Position numbers and translations under genes: made by a program | The notes under the pieces: generated by a model | Told to the model about the DNA's origin: nothing | The model's database searches: none | Seen by the model: only the letters and a program-made list of their open reading frames with translations | Shown: positions 1 through 11,700 of the stretch, piece after piece | Layout of the letters: every line of letters starts with the position of its first letter | How positions within the stretch are numbered: position 1 is the stretch's first letter | NCBI RefSeq assembly: GCF_050948175.1 | Contig: NC_135197.1 | Location: 4,234,501-4,298,500 of the forward strand | Source: Xylocopa sonorina | Lineage: Eukaryota > Arthropoda > Insecta > Hymenoptera > Apidae | DNA: 64,000 bases | Reading direction: 5' to 3'

Positions 1-1654
1 CCCCATGTCAGGATACAAAAGGGGGTGAGGGTGGCGGTAAAACGGGTCGTGATTCGACACGCGGGGCAGGTGCAGCTAGAGCCAAGTTGACCGAGTAAAT
101 TTAGCGGCCGTCCTCGAAATACAGAGTATCGATTCGCACGGGGACGCGGTGACACGGAGAACTAATTACTTTCGCGTTTCCCTCGGCCCTCGATTTTTAT
201 TTCAATAGACCGGTTCCGTTGTAACAGTTCGCCTGGTTGCCTCGTATGAATACGCCATCGAGAGTCGATGATCGACGAGAGTTTCATTGCACTGCTTCTT
301 CAACGGGGTGCACTTTTTCCTCGTATTTTCCGCCCCTCCCCGCGTTCTCCTGTTCGAAATACGAAAACTGATTTAACGCGCAAAAATATGCTCGCCTCTG
401 CATTGCCATTGCTTATTTCCATCGAAAGTCTCTCCTTACGATGTGTTCCGTTTTGCTTTACAACCCTCTATTTCTGAAATTTCATAACACTCATATCCTA
501 TAAATAATAATAGTTTATTTCAATTGAAGATACTTCTCAAATAACTGTATCTCTTTTTCATGGTTCCAAGTAGTCCACGATGGTATCTTATAAATCTTTT
601 TGATAATTATAACGAGATATGGGGATACTATAACGAGAAGATCTCAGGCAGCGAGACTCGACAGGATCCTTTGCTCCGGTTTCGCATATTTTTATTCTCC
701 CTTCGTTATCCACGCGATTCCACGGCTAAAGGCGACTTTGTGCCGGCGTTGGTAGACGAAAATGAAAAAATATGCCACCGACCGGTTAAACGGCGGGGGT
801 TGAAAGGAAAACGGGACGGGCCCGGGGATTATTAGCCGGGATAAACTGTCTGAGGCCAGACGTGAAATACAACGCGTTCGCATAACGCGTTGGGGGTGGC
901 CCCGCTAAGCCCAGGCGTTCTCTCAAGTTCCGCGAACGGCGGACGTGCTCGTTTAATTCTCCCTTAGAATTCGACGACTCGCGGGAACGCGTAGCCAGAA
1001 CGCGCGGGGTTGCTCGAGGCCCTCGAAGTTGAGGGATGCGGCTTCGCGATAAGGGCGCGCGTGAAGAGCAGCCCTACTTCGCGGTCGATACACCAAATTT
1101 TGCCGTGAGGAGCATGAAACCTGGTGAGCCACACCTTGTTTTTCACGATAACTTCTTTACTATTTGCTCAGAGATCGCGATAGTCAAATTTATGACTGAC
1201 TCGCGGGTAAATGCTATCTGTTGGAGAACGTAGAGTTTTAAACGTGGCATCTGCGTAGCATTCTTGGATGATACGCGACTATTTCCTGTTTTTTACTTTA
1301 GTAGGTTTCTTGATTCTCAACAGAAATTAACCTGTTAAATTTGAAGTGTTCAGTGAGCTTCCAGTCACCAAATGTTTGGGACCAGCAAACGGTCGCTTCA
1401 CAAGGGTCGAACAGACAGTTGTCACCGCTCTTGGAATCAAGAGCTTTGTCATCCCTTCTCTACAAGTGTACCAGCAGTACTGAATGAGACGACTAAGTGG
1501 CTTCTAGAGGAGTATTAGAATTTGGGGACCAGAAAGCAAAAAATTGTAGTAAGATTCAGTTGAAGCAGTAGACAGGTGAAATGGATAATTGATTTAAAGT
1601 AAAAAGCTTCTAGTCAACATCAGAACACTGAGTTTATTCCGTTCCACTATTGCG

Positions 1655-1750
1655 GATGGTCCTTCGAGTATGGACACATTTATGTGCAAAAGAAAGGAAT
1701 TATTTTTTCTCAAAATAAATTCATATTTTTGGTATTCATAAAGGGACAAG
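1655..1750 (+). repeat. Dispersed repeat, copy 1
   Basis: About 96 bp that aligns along its whole length with 47016-47114 in the same orientation. Both copies begin GATGGTCCTTCGAG, continue with a near-identical GACACATTTAYGTGC block, and share a later ATATTTTTGGTRTTCATA block separated by a diverged A/T-rich middle. No terminal inverted repeats or target duplication are obvious, so the type of element is unknown. It may be a fragment of a larger transposon or a SINE-like unit. Confidence 0.7.
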
Positions 1751-4700
1751 TGAAAAAAGGTGATATTTTTAACGACGTGCACACGTATATAATAGTATTT
1801 GTCATAGATATTCTACGAGAGCTCGTTCTAAACAAATATAATTTCGAATGATAGTTAATTGGCTGGTTATATTCCGCAAGGTGTACGCCAATATAGTAAC
1901 AGTTGCTCGACTCATCATACCTCTGTTGAAATAGCGCGAGTGTACCAGTATAATTCTCCCAGATACGAAGCTAATATTTCAACAAGTAAGCATAACGTTG
2001 CACGTATCGCTGTAATCGACAAATATTTACGCTTTAAAATACCAGAACGCTTGCAATCTCGGTGTAATTAAGTCGTGTTTGCCGCGATATTATTGCTCAA
2101 GAAACACAGCCTGGTGAATTCATCCCTTTTATACACAATTAACGCAAGAAACGGTAAATATTGAAGGAACATCGATAACCACTTCCGTTTTAAATGATTA
2201 CCCAATTCAATTGAAAAATAATAAAAAAAAGTAGGTCCGTGATTCGCATCGAAGTCAGAGCCTTCGTTAATCGGTACCCGCTCGAGTTTCACGATGGATG
2301 GATCGTTTATCGAACCGATTACCGTAATTTCACAGGGTCTGCCTTGCTCTTAGGCTGTCATGTGTTAATTAACCATGGACATCGCGTACCGATAAATAAA
2401 TTTCACGCGAAACAATCGCCGTCGGAGGCAGTGGCGCGCGATCGATTATCGTTATTGTCCGCGTGTGTACGTACTGCGAATAACAATTATTTGGAGCGGC
2501 GGCTGGACCGTCGCGCAATTACGAGTAAGCTCATTAACGGCGAAACGCTCATTATCCGATTGCCAGCTCGATAGACGAATCTGTATACACGCGCGTGTAG
2601 ATATCGCACGCTTTACACTTCCTCCTCGTTACTCCATTCAATTTTCATAACTATCGCCTCGCGGATTACGTCCTCGCGCGCGACCAACCAGAAAATAACC
2701 GTCTTGTCCCCGTGGCTGTTCTCGCGTCGGCAACGAGCCGGTCGCGAAGTCGAGAAAATTAATTGGCGATCGTTAGCAAGTGGAATACCATGCAGCGGTA
2801 CGCGAAAGGGGGATGATTGGGTTTGTTTCAAGGGATGTTGCACGCGGATGCTCCTATCACTGAGATTTTCTGTTCTAAAAAAGAAAGAGGGATCGTATGA
2901 AATGTATTTGTTTTAACTCGATCGTTTTTTTACGAGTGTTTGTTGTAACTAAATTTAATTTCGAGATGGATAAAAATCGAACGCGCAGACGTAGGATACA
3001 ATTATTGAAACGCTGGTTGTGGTTTTTAAAATTCGTGTAAAGGTGTGTTATGAAATTGGTAACAGAATTTAGATTTATATAATTGTACGTGAAAGATTAA
3101 TAGAGATGATACTGATTGAATTTGTGGTTCTACGATGAAGTTATCTGTTCGACGTTGAAAGATACTTCTTATTAGTTTGCGTATGGAAAGTTTCGTTTGA
3201 ACGCGTCAAGAGAATTACGGAAATCCCTGGCGATACGAACATTTCCGAGCGCACCCACGGTCGTTAAGGTGAATTTACGCGTTCACTATGGTTCAGCAAC
3301 GCGATTGATTCAACATAGTTGAAAGCAAAGTGAGCACACGCTTAAATTGCGATTGGTACGCGCGAATTGAATATCAATTTAAACTGTTCATTTTGCCTTC
3401 GATTCTGTTGAATCTATGACGCGAGCGGCGTTATTCGCGTAGTCCAGAGAGGCGTCCTGGCTCGTGAAAATCCGAGGAAACCAGCGCGTAACACGTACAA
3501 ATTGAATAAATTTTAATAAAGTACCACGTTGCAGGGGTCAGGTTTATTTTCGAAACAAATTTCTTTGAGGGAAGCACCGCGCAATAATTAAACTAATAAT
3601 TCTCGTCGCGAACCTCCCGAGAGAGAGATATTGCGCCCGGAAATGGTAGCATAAGCGCTTTAAAATATTTTTAGTCCACGCTCGGAACGGATGGGAAACG
3701 CATCGCGCTTTGCCCCTTTTAAAAAATTAAATACCCGGGCTTACAGCCGCGGTACACAATGTGCAACGCTCACGTGACACACCGTTGCGTCACGTTTCTC
3801 GACCTCCTAATCTTGCATTCATTTAAATGGACCAGAAGTACGCTTATTTTGCATCGCGTGACCAGCGAACCGTGTTACGTGTGGCGTTACCAACGGAACA
3901 AAAAGGGATCCGAAAGTGTTGCATTAGTGGCACACACCGCGTGCAACATTAGACCATCTACCTTGACGATGAACGTCGAAACATTTTTTTCTTCCTACTG
4001 CGCTCTTCAACCACCGTTCCTCCACTTTAATTATTTTATCTGAATGTTTTGCAACCTTGTTTCTCCGTTATTCTTCATGCGAACGCTGATACTGATACTG
4101 TACGCGATACTGATACCAGATAAAATATCAGACCATATTATTCTTCATGTTAATGCATTTTACAATGATTTTTAGTAGGTCACGTCTGTTACTTCTAGAG
4201 ATAGGAATAATACACGTTTCGCAGAGTTGCACGGTATGAAGAGACCGTTGTAGTCGAGAGATTCTCAAACATTGTACGGTCACTTCTTTATTTCGTTTAA
4301 ATGGTATGTTATATTGTTTTATTCGCGATAAGAAGATAATAACAGTTAATTATCAACAGTACAGAATAGAAATAGCAACGAACGAATCGAAATCTACATT
4401 GTGCTACTTTAATTATTTGCTCAGAGGCTAGCAACGAGGTACAATAGGAGAGCTTTTTCTCTACAAGCAACTAGCACGATTTATGGTATGCGCGCTGATA
4501 AAGTTATTCGTGAGGAAAGGTCCTTAGCTAACTTTCTGTAAATATGTTAGTAATAAATCTTAGTCGAGTGAAGGAGTACCTCGTGGCAAGATTGAAGCAA
4601 TAAACAGTTTAGAAAAATTCAGGCATATTTATTTCTGCGAACATATGATTCTTATCGGAATTTTCGCATTTTTATCAATCAACGTAATTACGTTCTTGTC

Positions 4701-5595
4701 AAAGCAGTGCCTGGTAAATTTCTGTCAAAGTAATTTGTAACTATCAAAAAGATGGAAACATAATTTATTAATTTATAATATAATTTTATTTATTTATTTA
4801 ATATTATAATTTATTTTTACCATAGAACAAGCACGCGGAAGGATCAAAGATGTAAATATACCAGCATCGTTAGAACACCAGAAATTTCACTCGATGCTTG
4901 CTTTCTACCGCGTTGCCTGCATTTTCTATATAGTCAACCGCGTTGTTGCTTTTTCAGTGGCCTTCCGGTACCGCGAATTCCACGCTTCAAGTCAGACCGG
5001 CGTTTCCATCCGTTTGAACGCGTCGCGATGCAATCGCACGTGGAAAATATTACATTTCTACCAGCCATTTACACGCGAGCATGAGCCTTTTAATATTAAT
5101 CCATGCTTGTTCCGCGCTGTTTTTAACCCAGATGTGCTTGTCGTATTTCGTCTGGCGTGGCGGGAATTTTGAATTTAAAACACAGCATTTTATGAATCCG
5201 CGAACGTTTTCATCGCGGCGATGTCCTCGATGTAACGAATCGCGTATTTCGGAAAAGAGTGCGTTCGAAAATATCTCGATACGTGGATTTTGCGCGGTTT
5301 AAAGTATGTCGTCGAACAGAGTAGCTCAGAAAATATTCTGATAGAAAACGAATATGTATACTTGTGTCATTTGACGATTATTTCAATTTAAAAGAAAAAA
5401 TAGACTTATCTCTCCCAGAGTCATCGATTAAATCGACCTAGTAGTTTAGTATCGAGGAAAAATTTGAAAAGAAGATTCCAATTTTCTAATTACATTTGAA
5501 CTGTAAATTCAATTGCACAGGTTACCGTCCGTTGCGTCACATTTTTCACGAATTAACTGCAATTCTGATCCTTTTTTCCGCGATCCCACAGACTT

Positions 5596-5662
5596 TGGCA
5601 TCACGTGCCAGCTAACGAGAGCCTCGTTAGTTGCTAACGAATTGTTTGGATACAATCCAAAC
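5596..5662. repeat. Cluster of three perfect inverted repeats
   Basis: Three short palindromes follow one another: TGGCA/TGCCA (5596-5610, 5-nt loop), CTAACGAG/CTCGTTAG (5612-5630, 3-nt loop) and GTTTGGAT/ATCCAAAC (5644-5662, 3-nt loop). A further CTAACGA half-site lies at 5634-5640. They could form consecutive hairpins in RNA or be paired protein-binding sites. No coding frame or known family explains them. Confidence 0.6.
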
Positions 5663-7345
5663 TGCCAAAACGTGCTTCCTCATTCGTTTAATATTCGAAT
5701 TGCTGATGATCCAATTTGAATGTTTTAATAGAATGAATTAAATTGTTTGATTTGTGCAAATGCGAGGAAGATTAAAAACTTCCAATAAAATGGCTGCGAG
5801 GTAGTTCTAATTGAAATTGTTTCACTGTTTGCTCGAAATCAAGAGCGATGTGCCAAAAAAGAGAGCCAAAGAAATGATACAAATTCAATTTTTAATTGTT
5901 TTAGGACAATATCAACTTCTAACGAGCAATCTTCTGACAAATTTTATTTTACACCGTTCACTCGTCGCGTATATAAAACGAGAATACCTGGAGATATTGC
6001 TAAACTCAATACCGTCCCTGTAATACGATAAAATTTAACGCCAATGAGCGGTACGATAAGATTAATCGAAGCCTTTGACCCGCGATTCGTTTCAGCGTCG
6101 ACTTCTAGAGCATGACGGATCCTTTCGTCTTAAAGTCGACTTCAAAGAAACTAACAGGATCATACGCAAGGGCTTCCGAATCGAAAGATCACCTCAGGTC
6201 TTTGCACCGTGCCACGGTTCAAGTGGTAAATTCCATTTAGAGCGGTCAATATTTAATAAACGGTGAACCCTCGAAATTAATGGAAGACTAGCCGTGGCTA
6301 ATGCACTTTCGGTAAATCCAGTAATTTTATTTTAACATGGGTATAAAATATTGTTATACAAGTTACGTATTGTGTAAAAAGTATTGGAACTTGTCTCCTC
6401 CTAAATATGTATCATGAAATGTAGGATTTTATACCATTACATTAAGGATATCACCGACTACACGATACAACTAAAAAGTTCACTTTGTACAAATTCGCTG
6501 TAGATATTACAATTAGTAAATAAATAGCCTTGTACGTCTAGATGATATCTAAACGTATTCAATGCACTAATGATAATAATCTCGCCACTAAATGCACTTA
6601 ATATCGCGAGGTGATTAGATATTCAAAACAGTGTACACGATGAAATTGTAATGACTTCTATAATTAAATTAGCGAGAATGTGTATCGATATCACTAGATA
6701 AAAATTGGTACGATAGACGCAATAATTTATGAGACAATAAATAATTGAGGATCTTAAGTTACTTTATGTCCTTCTGCACCTTCTTTGTCACTTGTTCGAC
6801 CAATTTTTGCTCGTTACTCTATTAAGCACAAAGGTTATACGTAGGTATAGAGATCTATAAGGCTTGTTATACTGTGTTAAAAGTTTACGTAAGAATGCCG
6901 ACACGATCTTTACCAAGTCTCTAATTGCAAGCCACTTATCTACAAACACGACGAAACGGTCTTATTAAAACAATTATATAATCCTTATAAAAAGGCGAAA
7001 AAACAGCCGTCGAAAAACATGCGTGCAGCTGTCCCCAGTTCAGCGCCGCTTCTTTTTCCGCGTCGAACACGGAGTATCGATTAGCAGCGCGCCAGGTGCA
7101 CCGAGCTCCCCTGACCTTGACACTGGCACCGTGTTTTTCAGCGAAAACTCCGTTCCGCAACATTTCACCAGAGGAACACGAGGCTGCGCTCGGTTACCAC
7201 CGCGCGATCCTCCTCGACCCGTGCGCGCGTGTTCCCGTTTCGTCCCGCAATCAGCCAGGTCGGATCGTATCCGCAAGCTCCGCGTCGTATATCCTCAGCT
7301 TTATCAGGAGAGCCGTATCTCGCGACGATTAACGCGACCCTGGCC

Positions 7346-8386
7346 TTACATGTCTAACCGGTTCACGCTGAAATTGCCCATCGCGTACGGCCTGTGCGCG
7401 TTTGTTTTCACCAAATGGAACCCCCTCTGTGTCCTGTCCACTCTGTCGCCAGCCAATACAGCCGGATGACGCGGTGGACACAGGCCCAGCAGGTACAACG
7501 CGAATCCCCCGCATGGCCAGCCCCAGAAGCCCGCCTTCGAGTTGATCGACTCGGCAAAATACATCACAGATCTGTGATGGTCGCACTCGAACGGCCTCTT
7601 ATTCTCCCAGCAGCCTGGCTGGTTGATTCCACCGTTCATGTAGAAGTCTATATGCCCGCTCATCTCCACTTTGCCCTGGATGAACGCGTTAGTGTGGAAC
7701 ACGTCGACGAACACGGCGTCGCCTGAGTCCAGCTTCTGGTCCTTGTCCACGGTGACGAACAACGGCAGTGCTGGGTCCAAACCAGTGATACGAGGCACTT
7801 TGTACGGCCTGAGGACATTCGCGGAGAACGCAGGCACATGGGCGCCTAGGCTGAACCCGATCATGTGGATGTCCTCCGCGCCAAAGTCTCTCAGCCTCTC
7901 GACCAACTGGGCTAAACAGTCGCCCACGTGTGGGATGTTGCTCACTACGATCGGGTAACACGGTGCCGTGGCTAAACGATGCCAATCGACGGCTATTATA
8001 TTATAGTCGTAGCTCTTTAGGTATTCCCTGCGAACGTCCACCAAGTAAGACAGCTGCATGTCAGAGTCGTAACCGTGTATCACGATCTTCGTAGGATTCG
8101 AGGGTTCGAAGTTGATCTCCTCTAGATTCGAACTGGTATCGTCGACTAGTATCTGCTTCCCGAATTCAGGGTTCCTCTGCGTGTACAGGAAGAACGTCAC
8201 CTCGCTGTCGGGACAGGTTTTATTCGTGTTCACCAGGCAAGGTCCTATGAAGTAGTCCTTCGTGAGGCCCTGGTCTATCGCGTTGCTGATGACGAACGGC
8301 TCCATCTGAGCGGTAATCGTGGATCCCATCGTCGAGAGAACGAGGACACAAGCGCGAAACGCTCTCCAAGCCGTTGGATGCTCCAT
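7346..8386 (-). CDS. Secreted lipase/phospholipase A1-like protein (pancreatic-lipase superfamily)
   Basis: A complete 346-residue, single-exon reading frame for an extracellular alpha/beta-hydrolase that should cleave acyl esters of triglycerides or phospholipids. Residues 1-26 form a signal peptide. The oxyanion-hole segment VIHGY is at 102-106 and VDW at 133-135. The nucleophile is Ser179 in GFSLGAH (177-183), the acid Asp204 in GLDPA, and the base His270 in CDHHRS (268-273). Cys259 and Cys268 bracket a very short lid of eight residues; in this superfamily short lids go with phospholipase A1 rather than triglyceride lipase activity, so PLA1 is possible. Possible N-glycosylation sites are Asn55 and Asn338. 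The C-terminal VKTNAHRPYAMG matches the usual end of insect members, so the protein looks full length (they run about 300-360 residues). The start is the first in-frame ATG after a stop at 8453-8455, with G at -3 and +4. The lack of introns is unusual for this family. Family assignment is firm; substrate is not. Confidence 0.93.
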   Translation of the reverse strand: MEHPTAWRAFRACVLVLSTMGSTITAQMEPFVISNAIDQGLTKDYFIGPCLVNTNKTCPDSEVTFFLYTQRNPEFGKQILVDDTSSNLEEINFEPSNPTKIVIHGYDSDMQLSYLVDVRREYLKSYDYNIIAVDWHRLATAPCYPIVVSNIPHVGDCLAQLVERLRDFGAEDIHMIGFSLGAHVPAFSANVLRPYKVPRITGLDPALPLFVTVDKDQKLDSGDAVFVDVFHTNAFIQGKVEMSGHIDFYMNGGINQPGCWENKRPFECDHHRSVMYFAESINSKAGFWGWPCGGFALYLLGLCPPRHPAVLAGDRVDRTQRGFHLVKTNAHRPYAMGNFSVNRLDM

Positions 8387-8769
8387 ACCGGTACTGTCCG
8401 CTGGCTGGTCCAGCGACCCTCCAATCCAAACAACCGAAGGCTGCTGCTGCCGTTAGGGCCGATTTCGCTCGACTGCCGCGACGGAACCAGCGTAGAATCG
8501 ATGCAACGGTTAGTAGCGAGGGAAACTTCGCACTCGAGCAGCACGTAGCGTCGACTAGACGAGCTTGGAATCCCTAAAGAGGGGCACACCAGACGCGACC
8601 AGTCTGATTAGCGCGCTCTGACGTATGCACGCGACGTATGCTCGACGAACGCGCCACTGCCGATCGATCGCGGCTGCTACCGGCGGAAGGTCGAACAGAC
8701 GATGAATCCGGAGCACTCGCGTTCTTCTAATAAAAGCTGAGTCGCTTCTAGTCGAGGCTGACTCACGTG
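8387..8769 (-). promoter_or_regulatory. Upstream region of the lipase with AP-1/E-box composite
   Basis: This is the presumed 5' UTR and proximal promoter of the lipase. An in-frame TAA at 8453-8455 limits the coding region. At 8759-8769 a consensus AP-1/CNC-type site TGACTCA overlaps a CACGTG E-box. A good TATA box is not visible. The sites match consensus exactly, but their role is inferred only from position, about 370 bp from the start codon. Confidence 0.35.
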
Positions 8770-11700
8770 GATCGATCGGTGGGAAGAACGATTACGGAGA
8801 CAAAACGATCTTCGTTGAATCGAAGGATTATCTCTCGAGCGAACAGGAATCGGCCACGGCGTCGCGGCGCGCCGGAAGGTTCGGCGCGAACGAGCTGCGG
8901 GTCCGTCGATACGCGGGTAGCCGCGCACGCGCTCGATGGAAAGTGGAGCGCGGCTGGCGGAAATCGATGATGACACCTCTGTGACACTCGCGTGCGATTT
9001 CCGAGGGTGACGCGTGGTTATTGTTCGAGTGGCTGAAACGGGGGGTTGCACAGCGGCGGGGATTTCGCGATCACTGTTCGTCGAGTTTGCTCCGTTTTTG
9101 GATTCTTCTATGTCGGTGTTTTCAGAGCTTTTTTCAATGCACGCGCATGACGGTGGTGTCCTCGATTTGTGAGGCGCTGCTTAATGCGTAAATCTGTTTC
9201 AACGCGGTTCGTTAGCTTCTAAATGCGCTTCACGTGTTTCCCTGCCAAGTCGCTTTGGGACGCGGGTCACTTTTAGACTCCTATCGGAAATGGCAGCTTG
9301 ATGGATATGGAAATTTATGTATCGATTAGGAGGATAGAGGCTGGAAGGAAATGCGCAGAAGAGATGACTGATACGATTACGCAAAGTAGCATGATCAGAT
9401 TAACTGATTACGAGTGGAGAGATAAGTATGTTTGTGTCTTGCGTTAAGAAACATCTCGAAGATAAAGACTGATCGTTTCATCAAAATATGAGATGATTAA
9501 TGTTTGCAAATCATAGTTCGACATGTGAATATATGCTTTCGTGAATGAATAACGGATACAAGTGGACGTTTGCAAAACATTTCCATGCATGTGTGACACT
9601 TGTTTCGTAACCATAAACTCACAATGGCTGTGATTAAAGGAACTGCCTTAACAATGAAACGAAACAAAGCATGTATGCACCGCCGTTCGATACGAGATTG
9701 AATCTTGTTACGTTCCATAAAGATGTTAATAGAAACGGTATTAAAAATCCGATTTAATTAAGACGATAATACCAATAACTTAATTAAACGTGATATCTTC
9801 AGTTTCATTTTTTGCACTTATTAATGTCATTCCGATCATCAATTATGTGTCACTATTTGAGGGAAACATATGTGATCATTCGATAAATATACAAAGAACA
9901 AGATCAATTTATTCAAGTCGGATATTTCTCGATCATAAATGCTTCTTACTTTATCTCGTTAAATCATTGCGCGTCAAATAGATGCTGGATACATGCGACT
10001 GCATCGGTTGATTGACAAATGACACATTTACTCTATCGAGAAATCCGCTAATTAGCCAGTTACGATGATCAGGCGACAAAACAACGCGAAAGTGACGCGC
10101 GACAAAAAGGAATATGCCTAGAAAATATTTGTTTCGGAAGTGGCCGTGAAAGTTCCGCCGTCACTTCCGCCGCCAGAAGGTGAAACTTCCGTTTGGTATG
10201 CGACTTGGGTAGGCGAACTTTCGCGCCGGACGTACGACGAATACGAATCGTGTCAAAAAACACTTTTACGCTCGTCTCGAAAAACGTTCTGACGATAAGC
10301 GTCCCAATTATGAGTCATCGATCCGATCGCTGTCAGAAGCGACGAGTTGGATCGAGACCACGGCTCGAGAGCTCTCGATCGAAGAGAGAATCGAACCAGT
10401 CCGGTGATTGGTACCAGAGGAGGAATAATAGGGAGCTGATTTACACGATAAACGCGTCGATGTAATAACAGTACGCCTTGGGGCGAACCCTCTCGTGCGC
10501 CAAGCCGCAATAAAAATGGAAATAAACGAGATGCTGTGTAGTACGGCGAGTTCCAGCCGGGTAATTAATTGTGATAAACTGCGTCCCGGTGACTTTAATG
10601 TTGCGTCATGGAACTGTTTAATGGACGAGGTGCAGCGAAAGGCTGCGAGATTGTCGCGTGTTAAAATTAGTTCGAGTGTGTGTATGTGTGTGTGTGAACT
10701 GAAGAAAAAATGTATTACAAAAATAATTGAGATTGATTAAGAACGCGTGGCACGCGTAAATGTACACGAAACGTGACGAGGGAAAATAAGCTGGATAGAA
10801 GTAATACAGCGGCGTAAAGTCGGGATTAGCTGACGTTTGGACGCGACAATTTACGGAGCAGAGGATCGAAGGACAAGCTTTCAATTTTACGAAGGCTTAA
10901 GAATTTATCGGATCGCAGTAAAAGGCGATTATCGTTCGCGAGCGTGTACAATTGTATTTAAGATTCGGATACAGGTTTCTACGATTTAAATCTATACGGA
11001 TAGGTAGCGGGACAGCGTAGTCGCGAGCGTCGATCGGTCGAGTCTCGCAGAAGGGATCGGGACGTTTGTGCAACATCGAGATGAAACGGATAATGCATTT
11101 CCCGATAAAGCAGTGACCTAGAAAGGATTAACTTGTTAAAGCGTCGAGCTCTGAAAAAATTCTTCTGCCATTGTGTTTCAGAAAAAAAAGCTTCTCGGAT
11201 GCCCAGGCGAATGAAAAAGTGTACTTTTTCGTTTCACGTGGAACATGTCACTCTATTATTCACATTTATACGGGAAAAAGCATAGTTTGGTAACTTTTCG
11301 AGCTTTTTAAGTCATTTACAATTTTTTTATCGTCACTATCGAGTGTTTCTATGCAGCTGCGATTCAGACATCGCGCGCAAAGAGAATTGCATTTATCGTT
11401 TCTCATAGCTTTTCAATTTTCGTTAACAAACAACTCTGAAAATATGTGGACTGCATTATCACGCGTCTCATTTCGCGTTCGCGCAGCTTATTTTGTCACG
11501 ATAAAATTGAATAGCGGGAAATATGTGACACAGGGATCGGTGTAAAATTAATTTCTCTGTTTCGTTACGTACGCTGTTTCATCTCTGTCAAAGCGGACGA
11601 TGACGAGGGCGAAACCACAATCCCGTTTTCCCAAGTGAACGTCGCAAATATCAAGCTACAGAGGTCCCACTAATACTCTGCAATTCTATTATACTTCGCA

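Larger units (their letters stand above)
1..7345. other. Gene-free flank downstream of the lipase
   Basis: I see no supportable gene here. Open frames in all six phases are short, start and stop arbitrarily, and show no domain or signal. The stretch holds one copy of a dispersed repeat (1655-1750), a TTTA-rich run near 4784-4800 and a cluster of three inverted repeats (5596-5662). If the lipase has a long 3' UTR it would lie in the right-hand part, but no AATAAA hexamer on the minus strand sits close to its stop codon; the nearest one I noticed is near 6330, about 1 kb away. Confidence 0.6.

Noticed and set aside
7023..7726. Plus-strand frames overlapping the lipase
   Set aside because: Those beyond 7346 are antisense shadows of the lipase codons, and the part before 7346 shows no domain.
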